From CAZGAQ01 sp964523405 (GTDB taxonomy: Bacteria > Planctomycetota > Phycisphaerae > UBA1845 > Fen-1342), in assembly GCA_964523405.1 (NCBI GenBank), contig CAZGAQ010000026.1, positions 11,060 to 75,059 of the forward strand: 64,000 nucleotides of DNA, in the 5' to 3' direction. The notes beneath the pieces are model-generated. The model was given only the letters and a program-made list of their open reading frames with translations. It was not told where the DNA came from and did no database searches. The position numbers and the translations under genes were made by a program. This document shows, piece after piece, positions 25,527-32,566 of this stretch (position 1 is its first letter; each line of letters begins with the position of its first letter).

Positions 25527-26534
25527 TCAGAGCATCACCACGATTTTCCCAAAATGCCGGCCAGACTCCATGTAACGGAGCGCTTCCGGTAACTGCTCGA
25601 ACGCGAAACACTGCCCGATGATCGGCTGAATCTGGTGTGCGGCGATGAAGCGACACAGGTCGAAAAACGCGGCCCGCGAATCGACCATGATCCCGCATAC
25701 CTTCAGCCGCTTCATGAGGATCAGCCCCGTGGTGACCGGACCCTGGCGGCCGGTCAGTGCTCCGAGGAGGGCGACCGTGCCGGCCGCACGCGTGGCTTTC
25801 AGCGACTGGTCCAGCGTGCCGGGGCCGGCGGTTTCGACAGTCAGATCCACACCGACGCCTTCCGTGAATCCAAGCACCGCATCCTCCCAGTTCGGTGTTG
25901 TGCGGTAGTTGATCGTGTGGTCGGCACCAAGCGCCCGCGCGCGCTCCAACTTCTCGGCACTGCTGCTGGTGATGATCACGCGGCAACCCATGGCCTTCGC
26001 GAGCTGCAGTGTGAAGATCGCCACCCCGCCGGTCCCCAACGTGAGTACCGTTTGCCCGGCCGTCACTTGCCCGACGGTGACGAGCGCGCTCCAGGCCGTC
26101 AGCGCCGCGATCGGCAATGTAGCCGCGCGGGCGGCATCGTAGCCGTCCGGCCAAGGCACGACCGCCTCGGCCGGCAGTACGACCTGCTCGGCAGCCAGGC
26201 CCGGTCCGGGGGTCCCGAGTGTTGTGGCGAGGTACTCCTGACGAAACGGGCCTTCCAGCCAGCCGGCAACGAAGTGCGACATGACGCGGTCCCCTGCCTG
26301 CACGCGAGTTACGCCGGGACCGACTGCGGCTACCACACCAGCGCCGTCGCTAAGGGGCGCGGCGGGCAACCTCAGCTTCGGGTTGTAGCTCCCGAGGGCG
26401 ACGAGGTAATCGCGGTAGTTGAGGCTGACAGCCTGCACGTTCAGGAGTACCTCGCCCGGCCCCGGGTGCGGGGGCGCGATTTCGGCCAGTTCGAGGTGTT
26501 CGATGCCAAATGCGCTCAAGCGGTAGGCACGCAT
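25527..26534 (-). CDS. Zinc-independent MDR-family quinone-reductase/alcohol dehydrogenase-like protein
   Basis: A 335-residue medium-chain dehydrogenase. The GroES-like N-terminal part has VSLNYRDYLVALG, where an Asn replaces the catalytic Cys ligand, so zinc is probably absent. The Rossmann fold has LTLGTGGVAIFTLQLAKAMG and ALGADHTINYRTTPNW. The fold ends HFGKIVVML. It likely reduces quinones or enones with NADPH. The ATG at 26534 follows AGGAG at six bases. It is divergent from the DUF2934 gene. Confidence 0.85.
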   Translation of the reverse strand: MRAYRLSAFGIEHLELAEIAPPHPGPGEVLLNVQAVSLNYRDYLVALGSYNPKLRLPAAPLSDGAGVVAAVGPGVTRVQAGDRVMSHFVAGWLEGPFRQEYLATTLGTPGPGLAAEQVVLPAEAVVPWPDGYDAARAATLPIAALTAWSALVTVGQVTAGQTVLTLGTGGVAIFTLQLAKAMGCRVIITSSSAEKLERARALGADHTINYRTTPNWEDAVLGFTEGVGVDLTVETAGPGTLDQSLKATRAAGTVALLGALTGRQGPVTTGLILMKRLKVCGIMVDSRAAFFDLCRFIAAHQIQPIIGQCFAFEQLPEALRYMESGRHFGKIVVML

Positions 26535-26747
26535 GCGGATCTCCTGGGCAGGTCGGGAAGTGCCCGGCCGGCAGTATGTTAGCGTGCGCGGCCATGGGGG
26601 TAAGAGGACGAAAGCGGTCGGAAGCGGCGGGGGCGCGGGAAAACGCGCCCGTCTCCACGAAAAACGCCGACAGCCGGACGCAGCCCCTGACCGATCAGAT
26701 ATCTGCGTCAGTCCGTCCCGAGCGGGCGGACCTTGGAGGATGTACCA

Positions 26748-26963
26748 ATGACTACCGCGACGTTCACCCCGCGCACCCGCACCCGTACGATCGTGGCCAA
26801 GACGATGCCGCTTCCGCTGGAGCCGACCGAGGCGCAAATCCGCCAGCGCGCGTACGAGATTTACGTGGCCCGCAACGGGGCTCCGGGGACGCCGGAAGGC
26901 GACTGGGCGCAAGCCGAGAACGAGCTCCGCAGTCGGCTGGCGCTGCTGGGGAAGGTGCGCTAA
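26748..26963 (+). CDS. DUF2934 domain protein
   Basis: A 71-residue protein. After a ~20-residue basic, Thr/Arg-rich lead it has the DUF2934 core: IRQRAYEIYVARNGAPGTPE, then GDWAQAENELRSRL. This short helical domain is found across Proteobacteria and Planctomycetes; its function is unknown. A strong GGAGG site lies eight bases before the ATG at 26748. A 455-bp gap without genes follows. Confidence 0.85.
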   Translation: MTTATFTPRTRTRTIVAKTMPLPLEPTEAQIRQRAYEIYVARNGAPGTPEGDWAQAENELRSRLALLGKVR

Positions 26964-27418
26964 TCATCCGCACGGGGCGGTCGTCGTGCAGTGACGCCCG
27001 CGGGGGCCGCGCAGTTCAGCGTACGATCGTGTCGTAGTGCCATCGGTGTCGGACGGACTTGCTCGCGGTTGCGACACCGCCGCCACGGCCGGGGGCCTCT
27101 GCGCGGGAAGGGCGTTTTGCGGCGGACTCTTGGCGCAGCGGACTCAGTGCGCCACCGGGGGGACAAGGGTTGTCGCCCAGGAAGGTGAGCCAAGTCGCCT
27201 GTTGGTGCCTGCGACGGCCGGTTGGCGCGGCTACACATACCTATGGACTTGCCGGTCTGCAGCGCACGCGATGCTGTCCGCGCGGCGCGACATGCCCCGG
27301 GGAAATCGTCAGCGGCACTTGACTTCGCACAGGCTTGTCACTAAACCCACCACAGTTGCCGACTGGGCTATGCGGTCAACGGCAACACCGGTCACCTATT
27401 GAATTGGAGAAGAGCACC
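26964..27418. other. Intergenic region, 455 bp, with a possible promoter only
   Basis: The gap lies between the DUF2934 and HARE-HTH genes on the same strand. Short overlapping open frames show no recognisable protein and no good ribosome-binding site. The only candidate signal is TTGACT (27319-27324), 17 bases, then TAAACC (27342-27347), upstream of the HARE-HTH gene; its -10 half is weak. An unrecognised small RNA cannot be excluded. Confidence 0.4.
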
Positions 27419-27865
27419 ATGCCAAGACGGAAACGGCGCGTAGCAGGCGCCAAGAAGGTTGGTCCGCGCGGGCGCCGCGCGGCACGTCCGGCGGGGGGTG
27501 CCAATCAAGCTGTTCGCAGTCTCCTCTCGTATCGTGGGGAGCTGCTGGCGCAGCGCGCCCACTTCGATGCTCAGATCGCCGCAGTCGACCAGGCCCTGCA
27601 GGTCATGGGCACCAAGCCCGCCGCGGGGACACTGGGCCGGCGCGGCCGGGCCAAGGGCGGCGGTCCGCGCGAGGGATCCCTGAAGGACTTCATCTGCCGT
27701 GTACTCAAATCCGGTGGGGTGATGTCGGTCAAGGACATCACCGAGGGTGTCCTGAAGGCTGGCTACCAGACGAAGAATCGTACTCTGGCAAAGAGCGTTG
27801 GCATCGCGCTGACGGAAATGCCTAGTGCGCAGAAAGTGGCCCGCGGCAAGTTCCGCCTGAAGTAG
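27419..27865 (+). CDS. HARE-HTH-like winged-helix protein with histone-like basic N-terminus
   Basis: A 148-residue protein. Residues 1-30 are Lys/Arg/Ala-rich (PRRKRRVAGAKKVGPRGRR), and a short helix pair follows. Residues ~80-148 match the HARE-HTH pattern: SLKDFICRVLKSGGVMSVKD, ITEGVLKAGYQTKNR, VGIALTEMPSAQKV, GKFRLK. That fold is proposed to link DNA or chromatin to protein partners; in planctomycetes it occurs with basic tails. DNA binding is inferred, not shown. GGAGAAG lies before the ATG at 27419. A hairpin terminator lies at 27900-27931. Confidence 0.75.
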   Translation: MPRRKRRVAGAKKVGPRGRRAARPAGGANQAVRSLLSYRGELLAQRAHFDAQIAAVDQALQVMGTKPAAGTLGRRGRAKGGGPREGSLKDFICRVLKSGGVMSVKDITEGVLKAGYQTKNRTLAKSVGIALTEMPSAQKVARGKFRLK

Positions 27866-27899
27866 ACGGCGCGTCAATCCACGTGCCGCAGACCGCAAC

Positions 27900-27933
27900 A
27901 CAGGCCCGTCCTCCCCAAGAGGCGGGCCTGTTT
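27900..27933. terminator. Bidirectional rho-independent-like terminator
   Basis: ACAGGCCCG-T-CCTC (27900-27913) pairs with GAGGCGGGCCTGT (27919-27931), a 13-bp stem with one bulged T, followed by TTT on the plus strand. It serves the plus-strand HARE-HTH gene and sits against the thiD stop on the minus strand. Confidence 0.7.
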
Positions 27934-28769
27934 CATGGGGGTGCCGCCTGATCTTCCCCCACGCTGCCCCGCGCGACGCCATCCGAGACGGTCAGCGGGG
28001 CATGCAGGTTGACCGGGCCGCAGCCGCCGCCCAGCCCCGGCTGGGTTTGGATGGCGCGGGTGATGAACTGCTTGGCCCCCTGAATGGCGGCCAGCAGCGA
28101 TGCGCCTCTGGCCAGACGCGCCGTGATCGCCGCAGAGTAAGCACACCCGGTGCCGTGGGTGTGCGGTGTTGCGCAACGCGGGGCGACGAAGCGGTGGAGC
28201 TCGCCCTCCGTCCAGAGTACGTCCACCGCCTGACCTTCCAGCCGTCCCCCCTTGACCAGGACATTGCGCACGCCACACAGCCCGATCGTGGCGGCCGCCC
28301 GCTCCATGCTGGCCACATCCACGACCTCACGCTGGGCCAGTGCGGCCGCTTCGGGCATGTTCGGCGTCACCAGCAGCGCGTGCGGCAGCAGGCGCACGGC
28401 CAGGCAGCGGGCGGCATCGGCGTCGAGCAGCATGTGGCCGTGCTTACTGATCATCACTGGATCAATGACTAGCGGAAAGCCCAAAGACGGGGCCCTCTCC
28501 GCCAAGGCTGCGATGGTGGCGACGGTCCCCAGAGCCCCCGTCTTGGCGATGGTGGGAGGAATGTCCGCCAGGACCGCGTCGAGCTGCGCCATAACGAAGC
28601 GCGGGTCAACGAATTCGATGCCCGTGACGCCGCACGTGTTCTGTACCGTCAGCAGGGTGACGACGCTCATGCCGTACACCCCATGCTGGTGAAAGGTCTT
28701 CAGGTCGGCTTGCAGGCCGGCACCGCCGGAAGGATCAGAGCCTGCGATGGTCAGAGCGACGGACATCAT
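27933..28769 (-). CDS. thiD: Hydroxymethylpyrimidine / phosphomethylpyrimidine kinase
   Basis: A 278-residue ribokinase-fold enzyme of thiamine synthesis. It shows ALTIAGSDPSGGAGLQADLK at the N-terminus, VTLLTVQNTCGVTGIE, PLVIDPVMISKHGHMLL, LLVTPNMPEAAAL, VLVKGGRLEG and the catalytic PHTHGTGCAYSAAITARLA. It phosphorylates HMP to HMP-P and HMP-PP. Two adjacent ATGs (28769, 28766) open the gene, 17 bases after the stop of the upstream PEBP-like gene, so the two form an operon. No TPP riboswitch is visible. Confidence 0.95.
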   Translation of the reverse strand: MMSVALTIAGSDPSGGAGLQADLKTFHQHGVYGMSVVTLLTVQNTCGVTGIEFVDPRFVMAQLDAVLADIPPTIAKTGALGTVATIAALAERAPSLGFPLVIDPVMISKHGHMLLDADAARCLAVRLLPHALLVTPNMPEAAALAQREVVDVASMERAAATIGLCGVRNVLVKGGRLEGQAVDVLWTEGELHRFVAPRCATPHTHGTGCAYSAAITARLARGASLLAAIQGAKQFITRAIQTQPGLGGGCGPVNLHAPLTVSDGVARGSVGEDQAAPP

Positions 28770-28786
28770 GCGCCCACTCCGCGGTC

Positions 28787-29395
28787 CTAGTGCGTGTACG
28801 TACCGACGATCTCGGCCTCGGCCAGAATATGGCCCTTCATCGCGGCGGCGAGTTGGTCCTTCGTCCGTGCGGCCGGTAAGCTCAGTCGCGTGTCCAATGC
28901 ATAGAGCCGAAAGCGGTAGTGGTGCGGGCCGTGTCCGGGTGGGGGCATGGGACCGCGGTAGCCGATAGTGTTCCAGGAGTTTTTCCCCTGTAGGGCTCCG
29001 GCGGGTTCCTTCGGGGCGGATGCGGCTTCGATGTTGGCCTTGAGCCCGGCGGCGCTGACGGGGATTTTGTAGATCACCCAGTGCACCCAGGGTTCCGGGC
29101 GGGGCGCATCCGGATCGTCACAGATCAGCGCCAGTTCGACTGCCTCGCTGGGAACTCCGGACCACGCCAGCTCCGGCGATTGATCCTGTCCGTCGCCGGT
29201 GTGGATGCGCGGAATCGGCTGATTCGCGGCAAACGCCTTACTGGTGATGATCATTCGCACGGGTGTTCCTCCTGAGTTTGGTTCCGCGGCCGGCTTCGTG
29301 GCCGGCGCGGTGCTCGGCGGAGCGGTGCCGAGCGCGGTCAGCAGGCCCGCGAAGATGCAGGCGGGGGGTGACAAAAAGCCCACAAGATTGAGCAT
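28787..29395 (-). CDS. YbhB/YbcL-type PEBP (Raf kinase inhibitor-like) protein, exported
   Basis: About 202 residues. An N-terminal signal or membrane segment (VGFLSPPACIFAGLLTALG) and a Pro/Ala linker precede the PEBP fold: ITSKAFAANQPIPRIHTGDG, SPELAWSGVP, DDPDAPRPEPWVHWVIYKIP, then GYRGPMPPPGHGPHHYRFRL. The DPDAP and GPxPPxGxHHY motifs form the anion pocket. Bacterial members have no firm function. GGAGG lies six bases before the ATG at 29395. It is divergent from the alcohol dehydrogenase gene and is followed by thiD. Confidence 0.88.
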   Translation of the reverse strand: MLNLVGFLSPPACIFAGLLTALGTAPPSTAPATKPAAEPNSGGTPVRMIITSKAFAANQPIPRIHTGDGQDQSPELAWSGVPSEAVELALICDDPDAPRPEPWVHWVIYKIPVSAAGLKANIEAASAPKEPAGALQGKNSWNTIGYRGPMPPPGHGPHHYRFRLYALDTRLSLPAARTKDQLAAAMKGHILAEAEIVGTYTH

Positions 29396-29482
29396 CGGAC
29401 GCCTCCAGACTCGACCCACGCTTATGCTATCCTATCCGGTTCTCGGGCCGCAATTGGCCGAGGCTTGGCGAACGGACAGACG

Positions 29483-30484
29483 ATGCGCGCGATGGTACTC
29501 GAAGAGCCGACGTTGATCGGGGCCGCACCGCTGCAACTGCGCGAGGTTCCCACGCCGGAACCGGGGCCGGGGGAAGTCCGACTGCGGGTCGCGTGCTGTG
29601 CGATCTGCCGGACCGATCTGCACGTGATTGAGGGCGAACTGCCGCGCGCCAAGCTGCCGATCATTCCCGGGCATCAGGTCGTCGGTGTCGTCGACGCGCT
29701 GGGAGCGGGCTGTCGGCGGTTGCAGGTGGGGCAGCGGATCGGAGTGGCCTGGCTGCGGCACACCTGCGGGGTGTGCCGGTTCTGTCTGTCCGGACGTGAG
29801 AACCTCTGTGGGCAACAGCAATTCACAGGCTATCACGCGGATGGCGGCTACGCGGAATATGCAGTGGTGTCCGAGGACTACGCGTATGCGCTCCCGGCGG
29901 GCGTCAGCGACGTGCTGGCCGCGCCGCTGCTCTGTGCGGGCATCATCGGGTATCGGGCGCTGGAGCGGTGTAACCTGCGCCGCGGGACGCGGCTGGCGCT
30001 GTACGGGTTTGGCTCTTCCGCGCACGTGGTCCTCCAGCTCGCACGCTACCGAGGCTGCGAGGTGTACGTGGTCAGCCGGGCGGAACCGCACTGCGCCCTG
30101 GCGCGTGCGCTCGGCGCCGTGTGGGCCGGAACGCGCGCCGCGGAGCTGCCGGTGCGGGCGGACAGTGCGATCCTGTTTGCACCGGCGGGCGAGCTGGTGC
30201 CGGTCGCGCTGGAGCAACTCGAACGCGGCGGGACGCTGGCGCTGGCGGGCATCCACATGACCGACGTGCCTGGCCTGGGCTATGAGCGGCATCTGTTCTA
30301 CGAGCGCGACGTGCACTCGGTCACGGCCAATACACGCGCCGACGGGCGCGCGCTGCTGGTCGAAGCTGCACTCGTCCCGGTGACGGCGCAGGTCACTACG
30401 TACCCGCTGCGCGACGCGAACCGCGCCCTCCAGGAACTGAAGGCCGATCGCATCAACGGTACTGGCGTGCTGGTGGTCGGGTAG
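29483..30484 (+). CDS. Zinc-dependent alcohol dehydrogenase (AdhP-like)
   Basis: A 333-residue MDR enzyme with both zinc sites: catalytic CAICRTDLHV and GHQVVGVV, and the structural four-Cys set CGVCRFCLSGRENLC. The nucleotide fold is LALYGFGSSAHVVLQLARYR. GYHADGGYAEY is typical of the AdhP-like branch. It probably oxidises an alcohol or reduces an aldehyde with NAD(P). The ATG at 29483 is chosen; a TTG at 29465 is in frame but has no ribosome-binding site. Confidence 0.88.
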   Translation: MRAMVLEEPTLIGAAPLQLREVPTPEPGPGEVRLRVACCAICRTDLHVIEGELPRAKLPIIPGHQVVGVVDALGAGCRRLQVGQRIGVAWLRHTCGVCRFCLSGRENLCGQQQFTGYHADGGYAEYAVVSEDYAYALPAGVSDVLAAPLLCAGIIGYRALERCNLRRGTRLALYGFGSSAHVVLQLARYRGCEVYVVSRAEPHCALARALGAVWAGTRAAELPVRADSAILFAPAGELVPVALEQLERGGTLALAGIHMTDVPGLGYERHLFYERDVHSVTANTRADGRALLVEAALVPVTAQVTTYPLRDANRALQELKADRINGTGVLVVG

Positions 30485-30567
30485 CGGGCGGCCGCCGGCG
30501 TAGCGTCGCCTCGGGTCCGGGGGCCCTGAATGGCGGCGGGGGGTGCGCAGCAACCGCCGCAACAGGG

Positions 30568-30792
30568 CTAGCCCGGTCCTGGCAGGAGCTTCAAGATCTC
30601 GTCATTCTCCGGGAACCGGCCCACCTGCCCCTTGCTGAAAACCAGCCGACCGTTGACCTTGACGTCAAACACGCCGCCACTCCCGGCGATGAGTTGGGCG
30701 TCAACGTGGTGGGCCGATTTGATGGCGGCCGCCAAACTGGCGGCTCGGGGGAGGTAGTTTCACTGGGTACAGTAGGTGATCGTCACCTGCAT
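30568..30792 (-). CDS. SelW/Rdx-family selenoprotein (in-frame TGA read as selenocysteine)
   Basis: The frame from ATG 30792 to the TAG at 30568-30570 encodes 74 residues if the TGA at 30762-30760 is read as selenocysteine. The N-terminus reads VTITYCTQ-U-NYLPRAASLA, so Cys8 and Sec11 form the CxxU redox motif at exactly the family position. Downstream are IAGSGGVFDVKVNGRLVFSK and VGRFPEN, both family signatures, so selection continues past the TGA. AGGAGG precedes the ATG at six bases. A 7-bp hairpin with a G-first loop lies 23 bases past the TGA, as expected for a bacterial SECIS. The thioredoxin-fold protein is probably a small thiol/selenol oxidoreductase. A divergent redoxin-like gene starts 153 bases away. 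selA, selB, selD and tRNA-Sec must be elsewhere. Confidence 0.9.
30728..30744 (-). promoter_or_regulatory. Putative bacterial SECIS hairpin
   Basis: On the coding (minus) strand GCCGCCA-GTT-TGGCGGC forms a perfect 7-bp stem with a 3-base loop beginning with G. The loop G is the 23rd base after the TGA codon of the SelW-like gene. Bacterial SECIS elements lie within the reading frame about 16-37 bases after the UGA, with a G at the start of the apical loop, where SelB binds. Folding is read by eye. Confidence 0.7.
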
Positions 30793-30945
30793 CGTGGTCC
30801 TCCTGCGCTGCGGTTGTGTGACCATGTTGGGGGATCATAGGCGGGCAGTGCGGGGGGGACAACGCGCTTGGCAGTGGCGCGGCCGGCGGTTAACCTATGC
30901 GATTGGGCGCGCGTCGGCGCGCCGGTTTGCAGGAGTGGATCCATC

Positions 30946-32217
30946 ATGACCGCCTATTGCCGAGTGCTTGTCGCGTCGTTGGTGCTGGCGACCGCCGCCG
31001 TAGCCTGCGGGCAGGAGATCCCCAATCTGCCGCATGCCGTCTTGGGCGAGAAGGCCCCCGGTATCTGGTATTTCAACAGCGACAAGGACAAGGGGGAGAA
31101 CCTGATGGACAAGTACCGGGACAAGGTCCTGATCCTGTTCTTTTTCCGCACGGACAATAGCGCTTCCGACGAAGCGGTCCCGGTCGTGAACAAGATCTAC
31201 AAGAACTTTCAGAAGAAGGGCGTGGACGTCATCGCGTTTTCTCCGGAGAAGAAGGAGCGCGTCGAGCAGTACGTCAAGGCCAAGGAGATGAACTACACGT
31301 TCGGCGCGGGCGGCTTGCTGCACTTGATCTATGACATTCCGGCGCCACCGTACGTGTGTCTGATCGATACGCAGGGCGTCTTCACGGCACGCTTCCACGC
31401 GCTGGACAACCTCGAAGACCGCCTGCAGGCGCAACTGCAGAAGACCCCCCCGCGCGGCGCGGACCCCGAGAGCCTCAAGAAGCGCCTCAAGCAGGCGCAG
31501 ACACTGCTGGATGGCAACGACGTCGGCCGGGCGTTCACCATTGCGCGCGATATCAACGGGATCGCGGACAAGGAAAGCAGCCTCGCGGACAACGTGAAGA
31601 AGCTCATGGACAAGGCCACGGAAGAGGCGAAGAAGCTCCTCAGCGAGGCCAAGAAGAACGCCGAGGCCAAGGAATACGACAAGGCCTTCAAGGTCCTGGC
31701 CGACCTGAGCGTGCGCTTTGAGAACACCGACCTGCAGAAGGATGTGGAGGTCGAGCTCTCGCGGCTGCTCGGCGACCGGGACCTGAAGCCGCGTGTGCAG
31801 CGGGCCAAGGACAACGCCAAGGGCGAGTTGCTGAACGACGAGGCGGCCGACCTGGCCGAGGTCGATCGCTACATCGAGGCGATCGAGCGCTATCGCGACG
31901 TCACGGAGAAGTACCCGGACACCGAGGCCGCCAAGAAGGCCGAAGCGGCGATGGACAAGTTGAACTCGGATCCGAAGGTGAAGGTGGAGATCACCAAGCG
32001 CAGCGAGGCCGACGAAGCGGATCGCTGGCTGGACCTGGGTGATCGGTACCGGCGGGCCAAGCTCTACGCCCAGGCGCGCGACTACTACGAGAAGGTGATT
32101 AGCACGCATCCGGACAGTCGGGCGGCCGGCAAGGCGAAGGAGCGGCTCAGCGATCTGCCGGCCGACGAGGACAGCGAGGAATCGTCGGAGCCGGCTAACA
32201 GCGAGAAGAAGCCTTAG
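30946..32217 (+). CDS. Exported redoxin-domain protein with C-terminal TPR-like repeats
   Basis: A 423-residue protein. The signal peptide is VLVASLVLATAAVACGQEIP; its Cys may be lipidated. A thioredoxin/AhpC-type domain spans ~30-165 (KVLILFFFRTDNSASDEAVP, DVIAFSPEKKERVEQYVK, PPYVCLIDTQGVF). The expected CxxC is replaced by TDNSAS, so thiol chemistry is unlikely. The rest is Lys/Glu/Asp-rich helical repeats, including TPR-like ADRWLDLGDRYRRAKLYAQA. This may be a binding module. An AGGAG precedes the ATG at 30946. It is divergent from the selenoprotein gene. Confidence 0.8.
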   Translation: MTAYCRVLVASLVLATAAVACGQEIPNLPHAVLGEKAPGIWYFNSDKDKGENLMDKYRDKVLILFFFRTDNSASDEAVPVVNKIYKNFQKKGVDVIAFSPEKKERVEQYVKAKEMNYTFGAGGLLHLIYDIPAPPYVCLIDTQGVFTARFHALDNLEDRLQAQLQKTPPRGADPESLKKRLKQAQTLLDGNDVGRAFTIARDINGIADKESSLADNVKKLMDKATEEAKKLLSEAKKNAEAKEYDKAFKVLADLSVRFENTDLQKDVEVELSRLLGDRDLKPRVQRAKDNAKGELLNDEAADLAEVDRYIEAIERYRDVTEKYPDTEAAKKAEAAMDKLNSDPKVKVEITKRSEADEADRWLDLGDRYRRAKLYAQARDYYEKVISTHPDSRAAGKAKERLSDLPADEDSEESSEPANSEKKP

Positions 32218-32566
32218 CGCGCAGGGTGGATGTTCGGCTCGTGAGCGATTGCGCGGTGGCGGTCGGGCAGAGGGCACGCTGGCGGTAAAGGGCCTGCCAA
32301 AACACCGGGGGGCGTGGTCGCCGCGATTCTCCCCGAGGCCTGCCAGCACACGACCGCTGCCTCCTGCGGCGGCGAGTGTCAGTTTGGCAGGGCGGTACCG
32401 CTCAAGAAGGGGGCGCATTCTGGCCGCTAGTGCCTATAAGATCATTTATTGCAAGTCTTTGCATTGATTTCCGCCGCGCCCCGCGTCTGGTACCGACCTT
32501 GCATCCTGCCCCCTGTGCTGGCGCCGCGCCCGCAGTTCAAGGGCGTGCCGGCAAAGGGAGACTAGG
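32218..32566 (+). other. Intergenic region upstream of dnaK with an AT-rich promoter-like patch
   Basis: This 349-bp gap holds no recognisable gene. Around 32430-32470 the composition turns AT-rich, with TATAAG (32435-32440) and a short inverted repeat TGCAA-GTCT-TTGCA (32450-32463). The heat-shock CIRCE operator (TTAGCACTC-N9-GAGTGCTAA) is absent. The patch is the likely dnaK control region, but the -35 element is not clear. Confidence 0.35.

Noticed and set aside
30568..30792. Calling the SelW-like gene a pseudogene because of the TGA
   Set aside because: The TGA is exactly at the Sec/Cys position of the family, sequence conservation continues after it, and a SECIS-like hairpin is present.
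32218..32566. CIRCE heat-shock operator upstream of dnaK
   Set aside because: The 9-9-9 inverted repeat is absent; only a short TGCAA/TTGCA repeat is found.
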